Counted from the first letter of the stretch, positions 1-8,980 are shown. The stretch: DNA of 63,351 bases from Nitrospina sp. (GCA_018673915.1 JABHBK010000028.1:1-63351); one strand, 5' to 3'. Notes: generated from the sequence alone by a model not told the origin. Translations and numbers: made by a program.

Positions 1-408
1 TCTATATTGTAAAAAAATAGCGGCTCCGCAATGAATTTGACACAATAATGAAAACGCATTATTGCCGAATTCCTCGCCGCTCTCCACACCATTTCGGCCC
101 CAACCCAAGACCCAAAAACAAGGCGCCATCGTAGATTGCCCTTCAGAAAAAATCCAGCGTTGCGCAAATAGAGGCATCACTCCCGAAGTTAAAATTAAAA
201 ACATGTTTTTTTAAATTGCGGATTGTCTAAACCTATTGATGCCTTTGGAGAGGCCTTTATGCCCTTTTATGTTTTGCGGCAAACTTGTTTAAGTGTTAAA
301 ATATCAAGAGTTTAGTTTGTTTGAGGAGTTATTTTACTAGGTTTCTTCTGCAATATTTCGACACAAATTTAATGTTTTCCTAAATCAGATGGTTTACTCC
401 AAATCTTT
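1..408. other. Non-coding leader region of the window
   Basis: I find no convincing gene here. It is AT-rich towards the first gene and holds a perfect 8-bp inverted repeat with a 6-base spacer (43-50 and 57-64), a GCGG/CCGC mini-hairpin at 20-29 and a 14-bp palindrome of A and T runs around ACATGT at 197-210. No Shine-Dalgarno sequence is obvious before the ATG at 409. The region may carry the promoter of the glycosyltransferase-like gene, but no clear -35/-10 pair was identified. Confidence 0.5.
43..64. repeat. Perfect 8-bp inverted repeat
   Basis: CAATAATG, six bases, then CATTATTG. The symmetry continues imperfectly outward into GAATT-like sequence on both sides. It could be an RNA hairpin, an operator or the relic of a small mobile element end. 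No T-run follows on either strand, so a rho-independent terminator is unlikely. Confidence 0.45.
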
Positions 409-1473
409 ATGAAAAGCATAAAAGATATTAGTCAACTAAAAATAGGTTATGTCCCCACCACACAGTCGTTAGAAGCAATCGCTGACAGAGGAAGATTCTG
501 TAATTACGCCAAGAAAAAGGGGATTAAATTTGAAATTGCAGACCCCAATGAGACATACGACTTGGTGGTTGTAACGGCAGGGGGAGACATCTCAGTTTGG
601 AGTAAGTATCAAAAAGGAAATGCCAAAATCATCTATGATCAGGTTGACTCATATTTAGCCATCCCAGATTTCGATATAAAAGGGGCCTTAAGAGGTTTAG
701 CTAAGTTTTTTTCCGGGCAACATCGAAGTTTACAGCTGAGCTATAAAAAAGCTATACAAAATATGAGCAAGAGAGCTGATGCCGTTTCTTGCGCCTCCGA
801 GGTGCAAAAAAAAGACTTTATACTCCACAACAAAAATGTCCATGTCATTTTAGATGTACATAACGATTTAACGCAAAACATCAAAAAAGATTACACCGCT
901 AAGAAGCCCTTTAATCTTGTCTGGGAAGGCCTACCCGTTACCCTTCACCATTTTTTTGAAATTCGTGATGTCCTAAAGTCAGTTAATTCCCAACAGGAAA
1001 TCTGTTTACATATAGTGACCAATCTTGAGTATTACCAGTATCTAAGGAAATATGGAAAACGAAACACTATAGATATGTGCCGGAAAATTTTTGACCACGT
1101 CTATCTCTACGATTGGAATATACAGCTTGCTTCAACAATTATTTGCGCATGCGATATGGCTATAATTCCTATTTCCCCCAATGACTCCTTTGCCATGGGA
1201 AAGCCTTCAAACAAACTATTGTTATTTTGGAAAATGGGAATGCCCACCATAACCACCGCAACACCGGCCTATGTACATGCTATGGACCAGGCAAATTTAG
1301 ACATGGCATGCCAAACAAAATCTGAGTGGAGTGAAAAGCTCTTAAAGTACATGAATGACGAAACTGCAAGGCGCGGAGCTGGGGAAAAGGGGAAAGCCTA
1401 CACCGATAGCTTTTTTTCTGATGAAAATGCAATTGCCCAATGGGACAATCTTATCCAGTCTGTATTCGAGTAA
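409..1473 (+). CDS. Glycosyltransferase-like protein (GT-B fold, probable)
   Basis: This 354-residue protein has no signal peptide or membrane segment. Its C-terminal half looks like the nucleotide-sugar domain of a GT-B glycosyltransferase: a segment around residues 248-275 (ACDMAIIPISPND, then a GKPSNKLL stretch) matches the place where such enzymes bind the sugar nucleotide, followed by a short helical tail. The N-terminal half is poorly conserved to my eye. The downstream convergent neighbour is a nucleotide-sugar epimerase, which fits surface polysaccharide or glycan work, but the two are not co-transcribed. Donor and acceptor cannot be inferred. Only 12 bases separate the two converging stop codons. 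Confidence 0.6.
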   Translation: MKSIKDISQLKIGYVPTTQSLEAIADRGRFCNYAKKKGIKFEIADPNETYDLVVVTAGGDISVWSKYQKGNAKIIYDQVDSYLAIPDFDIKGALRGLAKFFSGQHRSLQLSYKKAIQNMSKRADAVSCASEVQKKDFILHNKNVHVILDVHNDLTQNIKKDYTAKKPFNLVWEGLPVTLHHFFEIRDVLKSVNSQQEICLHIVTNLEYYQYLRKYGKRNTIDMCRKIFDHVYLYDWNIQLASTIICACDMAIIPISPNDSFAMGKPSNKLLLFWKMGMPTITTATPAYVHAMDQANLDMACQTKSEWSEKLLKYMNDETARRGAGEKGKAYTDSFFSDENAIAQWDNLIQSVFE

Positions 1474-1485
1474 ACACAATGCCAT

Positions 1486-2616
1486 CTAAGGGGTATCAAG
1501 GATCAACCCCTTCTCAACAAGTTTTTGGTGGGCATCCTGTACCCGGGAAACAGCCTGCTGAGACTCACTCCAAGCCATAAGATCTTTAAGGCCTTCTCTC
1601 AAGTTTAGCTTGGCTTCAAAACCTAATGCCTTGATTCCAGAGATATCAGCATAACAATCTCTAATATCACCACTCCGGAACTTGTGGGTTACATTCGGCT
1701 TGAAATCTTTTCCACACAACTCAATGATTGCTTCAACCAATTCCAGAATAGAAGAAGGAGTCCCAGTTCCAATATTGAAAACACCATAATTTGAATCTTC
1801 GTGATCTAGAAGAAGAAGCTTACCGCACACTAAGTCTTTAACATGAATAAAATCCCGCCGCTGGTTCCCATCCTCATAAATAAGAGGAGAGGTATCATTT
1901 TTTACCGCCGAACAAAATATAGCAGCTGCTCCAGTATAAGGATTATTTAGCGACTGATAAGGGCCATAGCAATTAAAGTATCTACAGGCCACAGTAGGAA
2001 TTCTATGAGCCTTGCCAATCATTAACGAATAGACTTCCTGATCTTTTTTGCTTTGGGCATATACAGAAGTGCAATCCAGCTCCTTATTTTCATCTGTAGG
2101 AATTGGAGTCATGGGAACCGAGCAAGTCGGGCACAGCATATCCCATACACCCTTTGCAAGCTGGTTTTCTGGCCTAGGTTCAGGTGAGACTTTTCCATGT
2201 TCATTGCACAGGTAGTAACCTTCCCCATAAAGACTCATGGAACTAGCAACGAGAACTTTTTCTACCTTATGCTTTTCGTTAACAAGAATATCCCACAGCA
2301 CTCCTGTTCCCTGAACATTTGTAGAAATGTATTGGTCAATTGAATACATGGATTGCCCAACTCCAACCTCTGCAGCATCATGAATAACCAAATCTATATC
2401 TTCGATAGCTTTCTTTAAATGATCTCGGTCGCGAACATCTCCCTTGATAAATTCCGCATCAGGATGAAGGTGATGGGGTTTCTCGGCATTTTCTCCATGC
2501 ACTTGCGGATTAAGGTTATCAAATACTCGAACCGAATCACCTCTTTGGATAAGTTCGTTCACAGTATGAGACCCTATAAACCCGGCTCCGCCAGTCACCA
2601 AAACCTTTTTAGCCAT
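1486..2616 (-). CDS. NAD-dependent nucleotide-sugar epimerase/dehydratase (extended SDR)
   Basis: Extended short-chain dehydrogenase of 376 residues. The Rossmann motif GGAGFIGSH sits near residues 9-17 and the catalytic YxxxK is in SVYAQSKKD. Family members interconvert UDP- or dTDP-sugars through NAD-dependent keto intermediates. Between the nucleotide-binding and catalytic parts is an insert with four cysteines (YLCNEHG, then LCPTCSVP, then LDC), a short putative zinc-ribbon-like element seen in a subgroup of UDP-glucose-4-epimerase-like proteins. The ATG is preceded by a good GGAG. It is the last gene of a minus-strand run, 35 bases after the redoxin gene. Substrate specificity is not evident. 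Confidence 0.85.
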   Translation of the reverse strand: MAKKVLVTGGAGFIGSHTVNELIQRGDSVRVFDNLNPQVHGENAEKPHHLHPDAEFIKGDVRDRDHLKKAIEDIDLVIHDAAEVGVGQSMYSIDQYISTNVQGTGVLWDILVNEKHKVEKVLVASSMSLYGEGYYLCNEHGKVSPEPRPENQLAKGVWDMLCPTCSVPMTPIPTDENKELDCTSVYAQSKKDQEVYSLMIGKAHRIPTVACRYFNCYGPYQSLNNPYTGAAAIFCSAVKNDTSPLIYEDGNQRRDFIHVKDLVCGKLLLLDHEDSNYGVFNIGTGTPSSILELVEAIIELCGKDFKPNVTHKFRSGDIRDCYADISGIKALGFEAKLNLREGLKDLMAWSESQQAVSRVQDAHQKLVEKGLILDTP

Positions 2617-2651
2617 TTTTTGCTCCTGTTTTTACAATATTAACGGGCAAG

Positions 2652-3200
2652 CTATTTCCACTTTATAGAACAACCCATAGAAGGGGTCTGGTCGCTGGAC
2701 AATTCTTTTCCTGCAATAATAAAATCGATAGCCTCTTTCAAATTCCTTTGGGTTACTTTTTCTTCATGCTCCCAGTTATCATCGATTCTGCCTCGATACA
2801 AAAGTTTTCGTTCAGGCCCATAAGCATAAATATCTGGCGTGCATACAGCATCATAAGCTTTAGCAGTCTCCTGAGAAGCATCGAATAAATAAGGGAAGTT
2901 AAGACCCTTCTCCTTCGCAATCGTCTTCATGCTGTCAAAGGAGTCATCGGGGTATTTTTCCGCATCATTGGAGTTTATACCCACTAACTGGACTCCCAGT
3001 TCCCGGGTCTCTGTTTGCAAATCAATCAATCGCTGGAGGACAGCCTTTACATACGGGCAGTGATTGCACATAAAAATGACAACCAGGATTTTTTTCTCAG
3101 AAAAGCTGTCCAGGGAATATGTATTCCCATCCACGCCGGGAAGATTGAAACCAACTGCTGGAGTTCCTATTGGAACCATAGTTGAATGCTTTAAAGCCAT
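2652..3200 (-). CDS. Thioredoxin-fold redoxin (AhpC/TSA-like)
   Basis: A 182-residue protein with thioredoxin fold and no export signal, so probably cytoplasmic. The redox motif is CNHC at residues 45-48 (MCNHCPYVKAV), typical of a peroxiredoxin-like family that keeps a CxxC instead of a lone peroxidatic cysteine. The rest follows the fold: strand VGINSND after the active site and DGNTYSLDSF at the N-terminus. It lies between a radical SAM gene and an epimerase gene on the same strand, with a 129-base gap upstream, so it may have its own promoter. Likely a disulfide reductase or peroxide-linked redoxin; its partner is unknown. Confidence 0.8.
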   Translation of the reverse strand: MALKHSTMVPIGTPAVGFNLPGVDGNTYSLDSFSEKKILVVIFMCNHCPYVKAVLQRLIDLQTETRELGVQLVGINSNDAEKYPDDSFDSMKTIAKEKGLNFPYLFDASQETAKAYDAVCTPDIYAYGPERKLLYRGRIDDNWEHEEKVTQRNLKEAIDFIIAGKELSSDQTPSMGCSIKWK

Positions 3201-3314
3201 AATAACTTTTCCAAAAAAGAAGGGATAAAAAGGATTTCACTCTCCATCAACTAATATCTCCATGAAGGTGAAGATTTTGCTAATGCTATCAGCCCTTAGG
3301 AACAGGCTCAACAT

Positions 3315-3329
3315 AAAACCTTCGGTTTT
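3315..3329 (-). terminator. Short hairpin after radical SAM gene (weak)
   Basis: AAAACC, a 3-base spacer and GGTTTT form a 6-bp stem directly after the TGA of the radical SAM gene. There is no U-tract beyond the stem's own T's, so it is at best a weak terminator or an RNA end-protecting hairpin. Confidence 0.3.
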
Positions 3330-4268
3330 TCAAGATGAAGATTTGCAGGTCATTCCTGTAACCCTGCAGGTATAACAGGCCGGGTGGGACAAAGGAAAAG
3401 GACGTAAGGTTTCCTCAATAGTATTTCCCATACGTGCTTTCGGATTATCAACGAGAATCGGGCAGACGTATACACCTTCTCCAGTTGCCATACGCGAAGT
3501 CGCACATTGGAGTTGTGTGATATCAAAACTATCGAAGCATCCTTCCGTCACACGCTCTTCATCATTATAGGAACGATTATTGTCGGCCAGCTTCCCCAGT
3601 AGAAAACCAGGTAGTATTTTGATTCGCGGTTTTGGAACTTCATGGGATTCAAGAAAGTCTATAAACTTCAATTCCATTTCCGTATCTTGTTCTTCTTCCC
3701 AAGTGCGTGTAATGGTGAGTATCGGTGAAAAACCCACCTCCGCGAGACAGGCAATACCGGCCACAGCTTTTCTATAGGCATCTTTTCCGCGAATGGCATC
3801 GTTGGCCGATTCTTCAAAGCTTTCCATACTCACCCTGAATTGCAAAGGATGTTCGGATGAATCCTGAATTGCTCTCAATCGCAAAGCCTTCTCAGAAGTA
3901 ATCTGTGTCCCATTGGTAAGAACATCCAGAGGGCCATAACTCAGGATACAGGTAAGGATTTCAAAAATCTCCGGGTTGATAAACACTTCACCGCCGGTGA
4001 TATAATAGTCTTTAACGTTCAGGACTTTAGATTCTTCCAGCCTTTCCTTTACCTGACTCAGGGTCATCATAGGGATCGTGTCGTTCTTCGGCCCGCAACT
4101 GATGAAACAATGCGTACATTCCAGATTGCAGAGCGTACCCCCAACTTGCAACCATAACGTTTCCAAGTTTTTCAATGGTACCGCCGGAATGGCTCTTTTA
4201 TCTGGTTTTTTTACCTGAGTATCCATCGTTGAAACTTCTTTTTTTAAAGAGAGCGTGCTCATTTCCAC
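3330..4268 (-). CDS. Radical SAM enzyme with C-terminal auxiliary-cluster-like region
   Basis: Contains the radical SAM signature CNLECTHC (C47, C51, C54) that binds the [4Fe-4S] cluster reducing S-adenosylmethionine, followed by GGEVFINPE, the SAM-contacting GGE motif. The C-terminal part has more cysteines (EGCFDSFD, QLQCATS, VYVCPILVD, ACYTCRVTGMTC), which suggests a SPASM/twitch-like auxiliary iron-sulfur region. The gene starts 8 bases after the stop of the 378-residue radical-SAM-like gene, so the two are almost certainly co-transcribed. The first possible start is a GTG at 4268; an ATG follows two codons later and another (MDTQVKK) at residue 15. The substrate is unknown; the link to Mpl may be incidental. 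Confidence 0.8.
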   Translation of the reverse strand: MEMSTLSLKKEVSTMDTQVKKPDKRAIPAVPLKNLETLWLQVGGTLCNLECTHCFISCGPKNDTIPMMTLSQVKERLEESKVLNVKDYYITGGEVFINPEIFEILTCILSYGPLDVLTNGTQITSEKALRLRAIQDSSEHPLQFRVSMESFEESANDAIRGKDAYRKAVAGIACLAEVGFSPILTITRTWEEEQDTEMELKFIDFLESHEVPKPRIKILPGFLLGKLADNNRSYNDEERVTEGCFDSFDITQLQCATSRMATGEGVYVCPILVDNPKARMGNTIEETLRPFPLSHPACYTCRVTGMTCKSSS

Positions 4269-4276
4269 CGACCGGG

Positions 4277-5413
4277 TTAAAGTCCAGCCGATTCAAAAGA
4301 GTCACTAACATTCCTGATACGTAACTTCCGCCGGAGTGCCGCAAAACCCGCCGAAGTTGTTTTTCCTAATCCTGACCGATAAACCGGAGTCACTGCAAGC
4401 CGAGCCTGGAGCGGGTCTTCTGTAAAAAACCGGGTGTCGAGAGGACTCAAAAAACGGCATGTCGGGTATAACCATTTTAAGGGCAAGCGGTTGCGTTGAA
4501 TCGCTTTGTCCATATGCTCTGCCAATTCCACCAACTCCCGATAACTGTCCGGCTTTTCAACCCCATCACGTTGCAGGAAAATCAATGGCACAACTCCCAT
4601 GTCAACCAACCGATCAATTTCTTCCATATAGCGTATATGTGGTTCTTTCCCGAGGGCCAAGTCAGTCCAAACTGTACCGGGCTGGAAAACTCCCGCAGCA
4701 TATTCCAAAGCAGAATGTACCTGTTTCAGGGTCATCATTTTTTTCGATTTGACCGATCCTGAAAAACCGCCTAATGGAAAATCAATAATATCAAACCCAG
4801 ATGCATAAATGAGGTCAATGGTACTATGGTTCAAAGGAGGAAATCCTTTGAGCGCGACAAAAGTATTAAACCTTTTTTTGATCGCCTCGACCAAGGGAAC
4901 CAATCGGCTAAAACCTCGGTCGGTTTCTTCGCTAAAATCCATGTTTAGTTGAACCAGATCCGCAGCACCTTCTTCAAAAGCCGATTGGATGACAGAAAGG
5001 ATAGCTTCCACCGGCATACTCAATTTCTTCCCTCGTCCAATAGATCGAAGAAAAATATTCAGGCAATACCCATCAAGACAGATATTTTCAGAAATCGGTG
5101 TACGCTGCTTCAACTGCCGCTTGAGAAATTCTGGAATCGGGATGATGTTGACATCAATTTCCCCTTCCGTCATATGGAGTCTCAGCCGGTCTTCATGAAA
5201 GACCAGTTTTGGGCCAAGCTTTTCCGAGGGATTCAAAACTGCCTTGACGATAAAATCACCCGCCAAGGAAAGGGTGATCTCTTCGCCCGGTTCTCCAGAG
5301 CAGAGACCTCCTGAAATTTCTGCAACACCCTGCAGTAAATCCGGAATCGTAATCCCTCTCTGGATCAAGCCCAGTTTTATTTGTCCGTGATAAGTTTTAT
5401 CCATAACCATCAT
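4277..5413 (-). CDS. Radical-SAM-like TIM-barrel protein lacking the CX3CX2C motif
   Basis: I do not recognise a named family. The 378-residue sequence resembles the barrel of biotin-synthase/ThiH-type radical SAM enzymes: a segment near residues 120-132 (NICLDGYCLNIF) where the cluster loop would fall, a downstream barrel, and a block around residues 250-285 (GTVWTDLALGKEPH, then GVVPLIFLQRDG) similar to the late-barrel region of those enzymes. The CX3CX2C cluster motif is absent; only C122 and C127 are near its expected place. Its ATG overlaps the Mpl stop by four bases (ATGA), indicating translational coupling, and it ends 8 bases before an intact radical SAM gene. It may be a non-catalytic partner, scaffold or substrate-binding paralogue of that enzyme. 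Confidence 0.6.
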   Translation of the reverse strand: MMVMDKTYHGQIKLGLIQRGITIPDLLQGVAEISGGLCSGEPGEEITLSLAGDFIVKAVLNPSEKLGPKLVFHEDRLRLHMTEGEIDVNIIPIPEFLKRQLKQRTPISENICLDGYCLNIFLRSIGRGKKLSMPVEAILSVIQSAFEEGAADLVQLNMDFSEETDRGFSRLVPLVEAIKKRFNTFVALKGFPPLNHSTIDLIYASGFDIIDFPLGGFSGSVKSKKMMTLKQVHSALEYAAGVFQPGTVWTDLALGKEPHIRYMEEIDRLVDMGVVPLIFLQRDGVEKPDSYRELVELAEHMDKAIQRNRLPLKWLYPTCRFLSPLDTRFFTEDPLQARLAVTPVYRSGLGKTTSAGFAALRRKLRIRNVSDSFESAGL

Positions 5414-6804
5414 TGATCCAGAATCTTCTGGTGGATACCGCCGAAGCCGCCAGATGACATAACCAGCACCACATCTCCACTTTCAACATTTTCAGCTATA
5501 AAAGCGACAATGTCATCCACTTCCGCAATAAAGTTGGCATTGACTCCCTTTTGCCTAATCAGGTCTACCACCCGCTCAGGGTCCAACCTGTCTTCCTTTT
5601 TGATTTTTTCAGAAGCAAATGGACCTCCAAACACTACCTGATCGGCGGCGAGGAAACTGTCAGGAAAATCCTGCTCAAAAACCTTTCGCCTGGAGGTGGC
5701 TGACCGGGGTTCAAACACAGCCCATAGCCTTTGCCCCGGATAAGCTTCTTTCACGGCTTCCAAAGTTAGCCGAATGGCAGTGGGGTGATGGGCAAAATCA
5801 TCCAACACCGTTACACCATTTTTAACTCCGACTACCTCTTGCCGCCTTTTGATACCTTGAAAAGATTTAAATGCAGCGTTTATTTCATCGGGCGTCAGAC
5901 CTAAGCCCAGGCAAAGAGCCGCCACCGCCGCGGCATTCTCTACATTATGCCGACCAATCATGGCTAGCTGAAAGTCTGCTCTTTTTTTACCTTGAAAATT
6001 CAGTGAAAAAAAACCGTACCCGCCCTCAAACCGGTAATCCTCAATCCGCCAGTCAGCACCCTCAGAGTAGCCATAAGTTTCAATTCTACAAACAGCTTCT
6101 CCCAAGACATCCTGGATATTTGCATCTGCGTGTCTTACAAGTATAACCCCATCAGGCCGGATAAGACTCACATACTTGCGAAAAGCGTCTTTTATCTGGT
6201 CCAGATCTTCAAAAATGTCAGCATGGTCAAATTCAATGCCAGTCAGTATCGAAGCGTCTGGGCGATAATGCAAAAACTTGGGACCTTTATCGAAGAAAGC
6301 ACTGTCATACTCATCACCTTCCGTAACAAAATAATCCCCTTCAGGTACCTGATGGTTGTTGTCAAAATTTTTCAACCAGCCTCCTACCATGAAGCCGGGT
6401 TTTCTTCCAGATGCCTGAAGCACCCAGCTTAAAAGGGAGGTGGTAGTGGTTTTTCCATGCGTCCCGGTAACCACCAGAGATTTTCGACCCACCAGGAAAA
6501 AATGGGCAAGTGCCTCAGGAAAAGATGTATATTCCAATCCTGCATCCAGTACGGCCTGCACTTCTTCGTTGGTTTTGGATACGGCGTTGCCAACAATGAC
6601 CAGATCAATATCACTGGTGATATTTTCCTTACGGTAACCGGGCAAAACAGGAATTCCAGCATTTTCCAGAAGCGTGCTCATGGGTGGGTAGATATTAGCG
6701 TCTGACCCTGACACTCTATGACCTGCCCCCTTCAACAACCCGGCCAAAGCCGCCATACCTGTGCCGCAGATTGCTATAAGATAAATGTTTTTAATGTCTT
6801 CCAT
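5410..6804 (-). CDS. mpl: UDP-N-acetylmuramate:L-Ala-gamma-D-Glu-meso-DAP ligase
   Basis: Mur-ligase family enzyme that joins recycled murein tripeptide to UDP-MurNAc in the cytoplasm, bypassing de novo peptide assembly. The 464-residue length fits Mpl. The N-terminal Rossmann-like domain starts IYLIAICGTGMAALAG (MurC/Mpl type), the ATP-binding P-loop is GTHGKTT at residues 114-120, and a central GNAVSKTNEEV and late DDFAHHPTA are characteristic of the Mpl/MurC group. The gene lies between a Gph-like phosphatase (upstream, 57-base gap) and the radical-SAM-like gene, whose start overlaps its stop. No Shine-Dalgarno precedes the ATG; the upstream bases read CCTCC instead, so translation may depend on other signals. 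Confidence 0.93.
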   Translation of the reverse strand: MEDIKNIYLIAICGTGMAALAGLLKGAGHRVSGSDANIYPPMSTLLENAGIPVLPGYRKENITSDIDLVIVGNAVSKTNEEVQAVLDAGLEYTSFPEALAHFFLVGRKSLVVTGTHGKTTTTSLLSWVLQASGRKPGFMVGGWLKNFDNNHQVPEGDYFVTEGDEYDSAFFDKGPKFLHYRPDASILTGIEFDHADIFEDLDQIKDAFRKYVSLIRPDGVILVRHADANIQDVLGEAVCRIETYGYSEGADWRIEDYRFEGGYGFFSLNFQGKKRADFQLAMIGRHNVENAAAVAALCLGLGLTPDEINAAFKSFQGIKRRQEVVGVKNGVTVLDDFAHHPTAIRLTLEAVKEAYPGQRLWAVFEPRSATSRRKVFEQDFPDSFLAADQVVFGGPFASEKIKKEDRLDPERVVDLIRQKGVNANFIAEVDDIVAFIAENVESGDVVLVMSSGGFGGIHQKILDQ

Positions 6805-6861
6805 AGAAAGGAGGCATTGTAGAAATAACCCCCTTCAAAGTCAACTGCAGGAGGTGCAGGA

Positions 6862-7527
6862 TTAATAAAACAAATCTTTAAGTTGAGAGAGGTGGTCGAC
6901 AGAACAATCGGGGTCAGCGTCAGCAATCTCTTTAGGATCGCCAAACCCAAAACTGACCACACAGGTATAGACCCCGGCGCGTTTGCCTGTCTCGATATCT
7001 ACCGGGCTATCGCCTACCAGCACCGCCTGTTCCGGAGAACATTGGAAACGGTCGAGCAAATAGAGCAGTCCTTCTGGATCGGGTTTTTTGGACTTCAGGC
7101 TATCACCGCCCAGGATCGCATCGAAGGGCTCCAGGCTTTCTAAAGATTCCAGAATGCGTCGCACAAAAACTTCCGGTTTGTTGGAGAGGATCGCCTGTTT
7201 CTTATCCCGGAAATGATCAAGTATTTCTCGGCCTGAGGGATAGAACTGGGTATGGTTCATCAGGTTTTCAGAGTAATGCTTACGAAATTGTTCCACAGCA
7301 GCATTGAGATCGGTATACCCCGTACTCTCTATCGATTGTGCCATCAACCTCTCAACGCCCTTGCCGACGTATTTGCAAATCGTTTCACGGCTCAGGGTTC
7401 TTACCCCCAACTCCTTCAAGGAGAGGTTCACCGCATCGGCAATGTCAAACAGGGTATCGACAAGGGTGCCATCAAAATCGTAGACAATAAGAGAAATTTT
7501 TCGTTCCACTGGGCGTGGGGCCAGCAT
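6862..7527 (-). CDS. HAD-superfamily phosphatase, phosphoglycolate-phosphatase-like
   Basis: Haloacid dehalogenase hydrolase of 221 residues. Motif I is YDFDGTLVDT (nucleophile D17, acid D19); motif II is ILSNKPE, with K in the lysine position of motif III near SKKPDPEGL; motif IV is LVGDSPVDIE. The small alpha-helical cap after motif I (residues about 25-90) matches the Gph/PGP subgroup, which hydrolyses 2-phosphoglycolate or similar phosphomonoesters. In other bacteria Gph- and MupP-type phosphatases take part in metabolite repair or MurNAc-6-P recycling; placement directly upstream of mpl makes a MupP-like recycling role attractive, but that is inference. Confidence 0.85.
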   Translation of the reverse strand: MLAPRPVERKISLIVYDFDGTLVDTLFDIADAVNLSLKELGVRTLSRETICKYVGKGVERLMAQSIESTGYTDLNAAVEQFRKHYSENLMNHTQFYPSGREILDHFRDKKQAILSNKPEVFVRRILESLESLEPFDAILGGDSLKSKKPDPEGLLYLLDRFQCSPEQAVLVGDSPVDIETGKRAGVYTCVVSFGFGDPKEIADADPDCSVDHLSQLKDLFY

Positions 7528-7601
7528 GCAATAACTTTATCTGGCTGGCAAATGTTGTCTCGGCTTAATGTTTTATTAATTATTGGCTCCACGCCGAGTG
7601 G

Positions 7602-7616
7602 GCGGAGGTTCTCCGC
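7602..7616 (-). terminator. GC-rich hairpin at the stop codon of the lipoprotein gene
   Basis: GCGGAG, a GTT spacer and CTCCGC form a perfect 6-bp stem that begins at the TAG of the upstream lipoprotein gene on the minus strand. No U-tract follows at once, so it may be an attenuator or processing hairpin between that gene and the phosphatase gene. Confidence 0.35.
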
Positions 7617-7915
7617 TAGTAGCTGGATTCATAGCGATAAGCTTTGACGATATTATTGTCGTCAAATAAAATGACCAGCCCCTTTGATAGCCCTTCACCG
7701 ATTGCCTGCCAGCTATCAAGCTGATAGGTCCACATGGTGTGGTTATTTTCTTTTCCTTCTTTATAAGGCACGCCAAACCAGTCCAGGATTTCGATCTGGG
7801 TCGTCACATTATTTTGAATTTTTTTTACCTTCGTGCTGTCAAAATCTTTCCCGACCGTTCCACAACCAACCATAAGCGTGCAAAGGGCCAAAAGAATAAT
7901 GCGCGCTAATTTCAT
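7616..7915 (-). CDS. Small lipoprotein with BamE/SmpA-like domain
   Basis: A 99-residue exported protein. The N-terminus has a charged start, a hydrophobic stretch and a lipobox LMVGC (cysteine 18), so it is predicted to be a lipid-anchored envelope protein. The mature part matches the BamE/OmlA fold pattern: a helix containing TTQIEILDWFGVPYKEG, then strands TMWTYQLDS and LVILFDDNNIVKAYRYES. BamE assists the outer-membrane beta-barrel machinery, but many small lipoproteins of this fold do other jobs, and the length and divergence do not allow a firm call. Translation starts after a clear GGAG (AAGGAGTGACCTATG). Confidence 0.75.
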   Translation of the reverse strand: MKLARIILLALCTLMVGCGTVGKDFDSTKVKKIQNNVTTQIEILDWFGVPYKEGKENNHTMWTYQLDSWQAIGEGLSKGLVILFDDNNIVKAYRYESSY

Positions 7916-7936
7916 AGGTCACTCCTTCAAAGAAGT

Positions 7937-8947
7937 TTAATGAGGATAGTGCTTCCGGTAATCGGTAAGAATACTTTCAATCCGCGTATGGGAATGGGAC
8001 GGAAGTCGTCCTCCAATATGAGAAACTACCTGCGAAGCACAATAGGAACCAATGACGGCCGAGTCTTGCAAAGAACGGTCATTAATCAATCCATAGAGAG
8101 CTCCGGCCGCATACAGATCTCCGGCGCCAGTGGTATCCACGGCCTCAACCGGAAAGACACCAACCTGCACGGGATCATGTCCACTTTTTCCGGCAAGCGA
8201 CCCTTGTGAACCCAAGGTCAGAAATAGGGTATCCACCCACGCTAATAGTTTGTCAAATGCCTTGCGTGAATCCGTTTCTCCGGTCATCGCCTGGGCTTCC
8301 ACCTCATTACAAAAAAGAATATCAACATTCCATTGGATAAAATCCGCCAAGCTGTCTTTGTAAGAGTTAACCACAAACGCGTCACTCAAAGTAAAAGCCA
8401 CCGGGATGCCCTGCTTCTTTGCGATCGCCGCCATATGAAGTCCGGCCTCTCGGGTCTCTTCCCCGGTCCATAAATATCCTTCCACATACACGGCTTTGGC
8501 ATTTTGGACGATGGTCTCATCCACATTATCAGGATGAAGTTTTGAAGAGACACCCAGGCTTGTCAACATCGTGCGTTCAGCATCGGGCGTGATGAGAATC
8601 ACACAGGTACCCGTACCGTCATCATCGGAACTCGGCCCACAGAATCCCACTCCGCAAGACTGCATGTCTTTCGTATAATGCTTACCGTTATCATCGTTTG
8701 CTACCCGCCCCAGGTAATAAGACTTGGCACCCAGAACGCCAGCCCCATGAATGGTATTGGCGGCAGAACCTCCAGATGAAATTTTCTTTGGCTTAGACAG
8801 AAGAGCTTCCAAAATTTTTTCCTGCTCGTCTGTCGAAGAGAGGGTCATACCCCCTTTGGTCACCGATATTTCTTTGATAAAGGCGTCATCAACCTGAACT
8901 TCAATATCAACCAGCGCGTTTCCTATCCCAACGAGATCGTAATTCAT
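7937..8947 (-). CDS. PfkB-family carbohydrate/adenosine kinase
   Basis: Ribokinase/PfkB-fold sugar kinase of 336 residues. The N-terminal substrate lid region (GIGNALVDIEV, then SSGGSAANTIHG at about 58-68) and the C-terminal anion-hole/catalytic motif DTTGAGDLYAAG at residues 271-282 (catalytic Asp277) are intact. Close relatives are annotated as adenosine kinases; the GGSAANT motif and length fit, but the preferred nucleoside or sugar cannot be read from sequence. It is followed 21 bases later by the BamE-like lipoprotein gene and preceded by the 4-TM membrane protein gene. Confidence 0.85.
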   Translation of the reverse strand: MNYDLVGIGNALVDIEVQVDDAFIKEISVTKGGMTLSSTDEQEKILEALLSKPKKISSGGSAANTIHGAGVLGAKSYYLGRVANDDNGKHYTKDMQSCGVGFCGPSSDDDGTGTCVILITPDAERTMLTSLGVSSKLHPDNVDETIVQNAKAVYVEGYLWTGEETREAGLHMAAIAKKQGIPVAFTLSDAFVVNSYKDSLADFIQWNVDILFCNEVEAQAMTGETDSRKAFDKLLAWVDTLFLTLGSQGSLAGKSGHDPVQVGVFPVEAVDTTGAGDLYAAGALYGLINDRSLQDSAVIGSYCASQVVSHIGGRLPSHSHTRIESILTDYRKHYPH

Positions 8948-8980
8948 ATATTATTTTTGGTGGTTTAAGTTATTAAGAGC

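Noticed and set aside
2419..2643. Plus-strand frame opposite the epimerase N-terminus
   Set aside because: It is entirely antisense to a strong coding sequence with an intact NAD-binding motif.
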